A program made the position numbers and the translations under genes. 64,000 nucleotides of DNA from Phycisphaerae bacterium (GTDB taxonomy: Bacteria; Planctomycetota; Phycisphaerae; UBA1845): contig JAJDDY010000087.1 of the NCBI GenBank assembly GCA_029260075.1, positions 124,001 through 188,000 of the forward strand, written 5' to 3'. Position 1 is the stretch's first letter; every line of letters starts with the position of its first letter. Under the pieces are notes generated by a model that worked only from the letters and a program-made list of their open reading frames with translations, had not been told where the DNA came from and ran no database searches. Positions 59,032 to 64,000 of the stretch are shown here, piece by piece.

Positions 59032-59171
59032 GGACGAGGTGGCCGGAAACCAGCGTCTCCGCCGAAAACATCCGACGTTCAGCCCGAATCTGTTGCCCCC
59101 GCCCCAACGTGCCGATGGTCCATAGGGCCGCCCTTGCGGCATGAACAACCTCGATTCTGATCGTCCAACAC

Positions 59172-60641
59172 ATGATGACCATACACACGCTCGCCAACTG
59201 GACCGATAACGCCGCGTGGTTGTGGGGTCCGGTGGCCGCAATGACGGTGGTGGGCTTGATGCGCTCGCGGGGCGTGCCTCGAACCGTCTCGCGCGTCGCC
59301 ACAATGATGTCCGTCAGCATATTCGGCGGCGTACCCATCGCACGATGGTGGGGACCATCCCGTGGCTTCGCTCAAGATGTCGCGTTGATGTGCGGGGCGC
59401 TGGCGTTGTTCTGGGCCATTGTGGCGGCTGTTGATCTGCTGCGTCGACGGGAGGACAGCTCCTCGACCAAGGCGGGTGCGGGTTGGTTTTCTCTCGCGTC
59501 GTCCGCCGCGCTGCTCTTGTGCGTAGTGACGGTAGTGATTCAAGCCGTCGTTCTCGCAATGCGCATGATCTACGTTGGGTTCGACCTTGCGAATGGCTCA
59601 CCGGTTGATCGTCTCGGCGCCTACGGGTTCGGTCCGCATGGTCTTTGGAGTCTCGGGTTCGTGCTGGCTGCGTGTACGGTATCTTTCGGCGCATCCGGTG
59701 ATCGGCGATTGGGAACGTGCGAGCTCTGGTGCGTCGTGGGCGTCATGCTTTGGGCGACGTTGCTCCCTCCTGTCTTCGTCTTGAACGCTACCGGCGCATG
59801 GGCGCGCACTCCGAGCACGCTGCTGGTGCTTATTGGTTTGGCGCTGGTGCTGCCCTTGATGGCGTTGATCACCAACCGCGTCGAACGACGACACAGGTGG
59901 TGGCGACCTCTGTCGAACCCACACAACGTCGCGGCGGTATCGTCCTACTGGCCTGGCCTGTCGCTGAGCGCGATGATCGTAGCCATCGCCGTTACGCTAC
60001 TCGCCGGCTATCACCTCGCCGTACCGACGCTAATCGGATCGCGTGGTTTTGTGCTCAACGCAGCCGTGATCACGGGGACCACGGGCTTGTCAGCGGCTGC
60101 ATGTTTTGTGCTATTGAGAAAGTCATGGAACAAGAACTTGGCGGATGCAGGACTGGGCTTGAGTTCGCTATGCTTGTGTGCGATCCCAACGATTGCGGTT
60201 CCGTTCGATCAGTTCGGGTTGGCCCATCGATACCCCATGATATTCAACGCGATGATGATCGGGTTGGCGGTGAGCACAGCCGGTTGGGCGTGGTGCGCCG
60301 CGGACTGGCAGCTCAAGCGATCCACCGGATCGATATGGTCGACCACGGCGAAGCTGGCGTCGCACGCTCAGCGTTTTGCGTTTCTCACCGGATCGCTCGC
60401 GCTGCTGGTCGGGCTGTCGATGGCGATTTGGCCGCGCTGGCCGAGCGTTGGCGAGATGGACCATTCGCTCGCACGGGTTTCGGACGGTATGTCGGCCAAC
60501 CTGCTGTTGCTGCTGGTGCTGCTCTGGTGCGGGCGGCGTCTGCGTGCGCCGGCGTTTCACATCTTGACCATTCTGTCGCTGGCGCTGACGACTGGGTTTC
60601 TGCTTGTTCGGGTGCTTCCCTTTGGGCATCGATTCGGATGA
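59172..60641 (+). CDS. Polytopic membrane protein of unknown function
   Basis: A 489-residue protein with about 11-12 hydrophobic segments spread through its length, short basic loops and no soluble domain. No transporter or enzyme motif was recognised; the ISG-poor loops and DRLGAYGFGPHGLW near residue 145 are distinctive but not diagnostic. ATG codons at 59172 and 59175 are both usable. It lies upstream of a sulfatase-like gene on the same strand with a 278-bp gap, and a membrane partner in glycan or lipid export is possible but unsupported. Confidence 0.7.
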   Translation: MMTIHTLANWTDNAAWLWGPVAAMTVVGLMRSRGVPRTVSRVATMMSVSIFGGVPIARWWGPSRGFAQDVALMCGALALFWAIVAAVDLLRRREDSSSTKAGAGWFSLASSAALLLCVVTVVIQAVVLAMRMIYVGFDLANGSPVDRLGAYGFGPHGLWSLGFVLAACTVSFGASGDRRLGTCELWCVVGVMLWATLLPPVFVLNATGAWARTPSTLLVLIGLALVLPLMALITNRVERRHRWWRPLSNPHNVAAVSSYWPGLSLSAMIVAIAVTLLAGYHLAVPTLIGSRGFVLNAAVITGTTGLSAAACFVLLRKSWNKNLADAGLGLSSLCLCAIPTIAVPFDQFGLAHRYPMIFNAMMIGLAVSTAGWAWCAADWQLKRSTGSIWSTTAKLASHAQRFAFLTGSLALLVGLSMAIWPRWPSVGEMDHSLARVSDGMSANLLLLLVLLWCGRRLRAPAFHILTILSLALTTGFLLVRVLPFGHRFG

Positions 60642-60919
60642 CCTCGTGATCCGTTCGAGCGCGGCGGACTTCGTAGTGACGGCCCGAACGACGCCAGCAG
60701 AAAGGCGATTGCAACCCGCCCTACCCTCGGCGTACAACAGTTTCTGGTCACACCGATGACGCCGTCGCACAATGCGCTTTCGTTGAAAAGCCTATGCGCA
60801 GCAGGTATGCTTGTGCTTCGTCCGTTCGGATTCTGCGGATAACGCGGAATCGGAACCTTTGCCACGGCGGTTGAGCGGGTGGGGCGTGATCCATTGTTCA
60901 TCGAGATTCTTATAACGCC

Positions 60920-62404
60920 ATGACGAATCGAATCCGGTACGGTGGTTTGCTCTTCGCTTTGGTGGCGATGGTCGGCATTCTGGTCTGGCGCGCGACGGCG
61001 CCGATGATCGGTGTCGGTGGCGACGCATCGAAACCACCAAATCAACTTACAGCTCCACCGCCCAAGGGTGTGTTTCTCATCGTGGTTGATACGCTGCGGC
61101 CCGACCGACTCTCGTGCTACGGTTACGACCAGCACAATACACCCAACATCGACCGACTGGCTACGCGCGGTGTGCGCTTCACCCGCGCCCAATCGGTGGC
61201 GAGTTGGACCTTGCCGAGTATGGGGTCGATGATGACCTCGCGGTACCCGACACAACTCGGTCTTGTTGAACATCCTGCGGGGGAAGAACATACGCTCGCG
61301 TGGCGTGCGAAGCGGTTGCAACAGAACTATCGATTGGGTCCGGAACCGACAACGCTTGCCGAGCGAATGCAGGCGATCGGATACAAAACGGCTGCTTTTG
61401 TCGATCAACCGGCGTTGAACCTGGGCGGCTGTTTCGTACGCGGTTTCGACGATTGGTACTACCCCGTTGACAAAGGCGTCGTCGGTCACCTCGATCGAGC
61501 ATCGAACGGTATGAAGCAAAAATGGGACTTCATCCCCTTCGCCGACCGCAACGATTGGGCGTTGATTGAATCGTTCGAGCAGTGGCTACCCGGGGCGACC
61601 GAAACAGGGTCCATCTTCGCGTGGATCCATCTGCTCACCCCACACCGGCCCTATCTCCCTTCAGAAAAATACCTGCCCCCGCGTGCGGAGGGCGATACGA
61701 ACAAGCTATCCTACTCCGACCGCTACGACGCCGAAGTGCGCATGGTGGACGACATGATCGGTGCGATTACCCATGCCATCAACAAGCACGTCGGCGCGAA
61801 CGAATCGCTCATCATCCTTACTTCGGACCACGGCGAAGCCTTCGGCGAACACGGCATGACCGAGCACGGCCACACGCTGCATCGCGAAGTGGTTCACGTC
61901 CCCCTGTTGATGGTGTCGAACTCGCTCTCAGCCGGTTCGACAATCGACGGATACGTTCGCACCATTGACATCATGCCGACCATCTTGGCGATGGCGGACA
62001 CGGAGTCGCCAACGCCATCGGGCATGATGGGAACGAGTCTGTGGTCGATCATGCGCGAACGGCAAGACCCTTTCCCCGTGTACATGGAGGCGATGCTTTA
62101 TGGCAGCACGGAGCGGGCTATTGTCGAGGACGGGTTCAAACTCATGTACGATCAACAGGACGATCGGTATGCCTTGTATGCAGTGTTGACTGATCCGGAT
62201 GAGCTTACGGATGTGTCGACGCAGTATCCGGATCGACGAACCAATCTCAAGCAACGTCTTACTTCACTCCACGCTCAATTCAAGAGCGACTACGACACGA
62301 GAGGGGCCGTGAAGAAAATCGTCGATCCCACCGATGCGGAACGCGAACAGCAGGAGACGCTCGAAGCACTCCGCTCGCTCGGGTACGTTGGCGATGACGA
62401 GTAG
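60920..62404 (+). CDS. Membrane-anchored sulfatase-like hydrolase/transferase with Thr at the nucleophile position
   Basis: A 494-residue alkaline-phosphatase-superfamily protein. Residues 5-28 form a signal anchor (GGLLFALVAMVGILVW). The metal site is built from VFLIVVDTLRPDRLS, TPNIDRLATRGVRF, ILTSDHGEAFGEHGMTEHG. The canonical C/S-x-P-x-R is replaced by TLPSM, so formylglycine chemistry is unlikely; a Thr nucleophile suggests a phosphotransferase or phosphodiesterase instead. The C-terminal coiled part ends LRSLGYVGDDE, as in the other sulfatase-like protein at 14294. It should act outside the cytoplasm. Neighbouring membrane proteins may handle its substrate, but this is speculative. Confidence 0.8.
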   Translation: MTNRIRYGGLLFALVAMVGILVWRATAPMIGVGGDASKPPNQLTAPPPKGVFLIVVDTLRPDRLSCYGYDQHNTPNIDRLATRGVRFTRAQSVASWTLPSMGSMMTSRYPTQLGLVEHPAGEEHTLAWRAKRLQQNYRLGPEPTTLAERMQAIGYKTAAFVDQPALNLGGCFVRGFDDWYYPVDKGVVGHLDRASNGMKQKWDFIPFADRNDWALIESFEQWLPGATETGSIFAWIHLLTPHRPYLPSEKYLPPRAEGDTNKLSYSDRYDAEVRMVDDMIGAITHAINKHVGANESLIILTSDHGEAFGEHGMTEHGHTLHREVVHVPLLMVSNSLSAGSTIDGYVRTIDIMPTILAMADTESPTPSGMMGTSLWSIMRERQDPFPVYMEAMLYGSTERAIVEDGFKLMYDQQDDRYALYAVLTDPDELTDVSTQYPDRRTNLKQRLTSLHAQFKSDYDTRGAVKKIVDPTDAEREQQETLEALRSLGYVGDDE

Positions 62405-62442
62405 CCGCCTGTCGAATTACGTTGACATCGAAGGATTGGTTT

Positions 62443-62485
62443 ACCGAGCCGCGACCGTGAGGGAGCGGGCTTCTCGAGCCCTAAG
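62443..62485 (+). repeat. R2 repeat, left arm only
   Basis: ACCGAGCCGCGACCGTGAGG and a few more bases are present, but the right arm is missing; an R3 copy starts 20 bp later and may have replaced it. Confidence 0.7.
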
Positions 62486-62503
62486 CTTGGGGCGCGAAAA
62501 AGC

Positions 62504-62669
62504 CTAGTGTACGGCCAGTTTTGAATCTTCGGGTTGTCTCCCGCACCAGCGGAGCCAGGCAGGCCGGTCAGAGCCCGCCGCGCTAGCGGTGGGACCGGTG
62601 TCCGCGGGCTGGCGCCCACGGCTCTGATGCCGTCGCAAACCCGTAGATTTAGCTGTGACGCACCACTAG
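62504..62669 (+). repeat. R3 dispersed repeat
   Basis: A 166-bp copy bounded by CTAGTGTACGGCCAG and GCTGTGACGCACCACTAG. The interior keeps GGTCAGAGCCCGCCGCGC and GCGGGCTGGCGCCCACGG. It overlaps the last seven codons and stop of the membrane-protein gene on the opposite strand. Confidence 0.8.
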
Positions 62670-63995
62670 CATTCTGTCGAACAACGCCAATAGCTTGGTG
62701 TTCGCTCTTCGCCCGCGAGCACCAACCCGCTGCGCCCGAGTCAAGGAAAGTGGATCAGCGCTGACGGAACACCGACTGGAAGCCGGTGCCACACTTCTTC
62801 GGCAAGTTATTGACGCCGTTCGATGCTCTTCTACGTGGCGAAGGTGTGTGGCGAGAAGGTCCGGTTGCCAGATGATCAAGCTGATGAGGAGGCCGACCGC
62901 GATGAACATCGACGTCAGTCGAAGTCGGCGCGTTCGTCGCGAATATGTGGGTTCGAAGATGACGAGCGTTCCGCCGAGGGCGAGCAGTCCTAAGCCGATA
63001 GCGAGCATGGCCACCGACCATCCGATCGTACGACCGGCCACGGGAACCGCCACCCACACCATCAGCGTCGACGCCACTAGTGCGCGTGCCATGATTCCGG
63101 CACCGGCGAACGAGCGGTTCGCGACTTGACCCAAGAGCACATGCCGCCCATAGGCCATGGCAAACCCGATGGTCGCGATGCCCAGTGCGCCGACTGCATG
63201 CCGCACCGCGGACGGCAGCGACGGTGTCGTCGCACACAAGAGCACGGCGAGCGCCGTGGCGATACCGGCCACACCGCATGCGACGCCGAACCCGCCGATC
63301 GATTTGATGCCGCGTCGCTTCGGCCAACACCCGAGCAGAACACCAACGCCCATCGCGAGTAGGATGATGGGCATGGCGGCGCGCGTCGCGGGCAACCCGG
63401 CGCCCTGTTCCCAACAACCCACCACTCCGGCGCCCGCCGCACTGACGGCCACAATGCTGCCGCGAAGAAGCAATGGCCAACGGTCACTAGCAATCGGACG
63501 CAGCGGGAACTCTTCATCGCTCAGTCCCGTCGTCTCTTCGTCGCTACGTGCCTCTGCCGAATGACCGGATCCGGTCAGCGCAGCAATCATAGACACGATC
63601 AGAACAGGCAAGGCGGTAGCCATCAGGATCATGCCGTGTCGCACGCCGAATGTCGCTGCGATCGATGACAGAGAAAGTCCGACCGCTGCGCCGATCAACG
63701 ACCAGCCTGTAGCCTTGGTCTCCCACCGACCAAAGCCGCAACTCAATCGGTGGATACAGGAAATCGCCAGCCCGAGCAACATCCAAAAACACACGCTCGC
63801 CAGCGTGATCGTCGCGGCCTGAAGCACGGCTTCTGAGCCGTGCGACCAGAGGAAATGTCGCCTCATCCACACGTGAAACGCCGCGCCAAAACGAACGGTC
63901 AGGGGTAGGAGTCCAGCAGCTGCACCGCTCGCCAGAGCGATCACCGACAACACCATCCAATGCAACGGCCGATCGGACACCGGTGACAACACCAT
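62649..63995 (-). CDS. Polytopic membrane protein with repeat-derived C-terminus
   Basis: A 448-residue membrane protein with about 11-12 hydrophobic segments, possibly a transporter-like fold, though no family motif is visible. A cytoplasmic acidic loop (SEARSDEETTGLSDEEF) lies near residue 155. The last 55 or so residues (about 393-448, after LRHVEEHR) are Arg/Ser/Cys-rich, unlike the rest, and are encoded by R1 and R3 repeat sequence; the stop codon also lies in R3. The gene therefore appears truncated or extended by repeat insertion. The ATG at 63995 is five bases from the window edge, so an upstream start cannot be excluded. Confidence 0.65.
   Translation of the reverse strand: MVLSPVSDRPLHWMVLSVIALASGAAAGLLPLTVRFGAAFHVWMRRHFLWSHGSEAVLQAATITLASVCFWMLLGLAISCIHRLSCGFGRWETKATGWSLIGAAVGLSLSSIAATFGVRHGMILMATALPVLIVSMIAALTGSGHSAEARSDEETTGLSDEEFPLRPIASDRWPLLLRGSIVAVSAAGAGVVGCWEQGAGLPATRAAMPIILLAMGVGVLLGCWPKRRGIKSIGGFGVACGVAGIATALAVLLCATTPSLPSAVRHAVGALGIATIGFAMAYGRHVLLGQVANRSFAGAGIMARALVASTLMVWVAVPVAGRTIGWSVAMLAIGLGLLALGGTLVIFEPTYSRRTRRLRLTSMFIAVGLLISLIIWQPDLLATHLRHVEEHRTASITCRRSVAPASSRCSVSADPLSLTRAQRVGARGRRANTKLLALFDRMLVVRHS
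62670..62812 (-). repeat. R1 dispersed repeat, inverted, abutting R3
   Basis: Contains GACTGGAAGCCGGTGCCACACTTCTTC in two stretches and begins ATTCTGTCGAACAACGCC; the middle is diverged. It directly joins the R3 copy and lies inside the 3' end of the membrane-protein frame. Confidence 0.7.
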
Positions 63996-64000
63996 GACAC

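Overview
The window reads as a stretch of a moderately GC-rich bacterial chromosome, most likely from the Planctomycetota (a Phycisphaerae-like lineage is plausible). This is inferred from protein types rather than a marker gene: a membrane-anchored TPR protein starting with the KTERRHEL signature, an HX9DG-type prepilin, a secreted protein with GACC Cys-rich repeats, sulfatase-like hydrolases, sulfotransferases, an Lgt with a large internal insertion, and very abundant dispersed palindromic repeats. No rRNA, tRNA, CRISPR array, intact transposase or integrase was recognised.

Layout. (1) 1-7.65 kb: a surface-glycan locus with two SAM methyltransferases, two family 2 glycosyltransferases, two sulfotransferases and a Wzx-like flippase, suggesting a sulfated, methylated exported glycan. 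(2) 8.1-20.5 kb, nearly all minus strand: peroxiredoxin, an AlbA_2 protein, a condensation/WS-DGAT-like acyltransferase, a GT-C membrane protein paired with a sulfatase-like hydrolase, then an SDR, an isoprenylcysteine-methyltransferase-like protein, a KAS III-like enzyme with an altered active site, and lysA. (3) 20.8-24.2 kb: rnhA, a small conserved protein, a secreted cohesin-like protein and a dense pile of repeats, including one small inverted-repeat element nested in another. (4) 24.5-37.2 kb: a ParA-type ATPase fused to a glycogen-binding (CBM48/AMPK-beta-like) domain, followed by a near-complete chemosensory set: cheB; the minus-strand run cheW-cheR-cheA-(tandem cheC)-cheD-cheY; and cheX-cheY on the plus strand. 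No chemoreceptor and no flagellar or pilus motor gene is in the window. (5) 37.4-49.7 kb: HU-like protein, small lipoprotein, rmuC, a YceI-like protein, a PLP decarboxylase, a secreted alpha/beta hydrolase, the Cys-repeat protein, an HTH regulator, an EIIA-Ntr-like protein and a prepilin-like protein. (6) 49.8-64 kb: a large lipoprotein with a glycosidase-like body and C-terminal CBM9-like domain, the TPR protein, panC-lgt, small basic membrane-anchored proteins, a sugar-phosphate isomerase-like protein, and polytopic membrane proteins flanking a second sulfatase-like hydrolase.

The most striking non-coding content is three families of dispersed inverted-repeat elements, here called R1 (about 140 bp, CTAGC-type ends, internal CACCGGC/GCCGGTG hairpin), R2 (core about 70-85 bp, GAGCCGCGACCGT arms, up to about 160 bp with flanks) and R3 (about 165-185 bp, CTAGTGCAG ends). 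Together they account for roughly 25 copies or fragments in 64 kb, nearly all intergenic, often stacked side by side. One pile-up supplies the last 55 or so codons of a membrane protein. The chemosensory locus and the repeat families are the best candidates for new biology. Start codons were chosen by Shine-Dalgarno fit, family length and operon overlap; GTG and TTG starts are common here.
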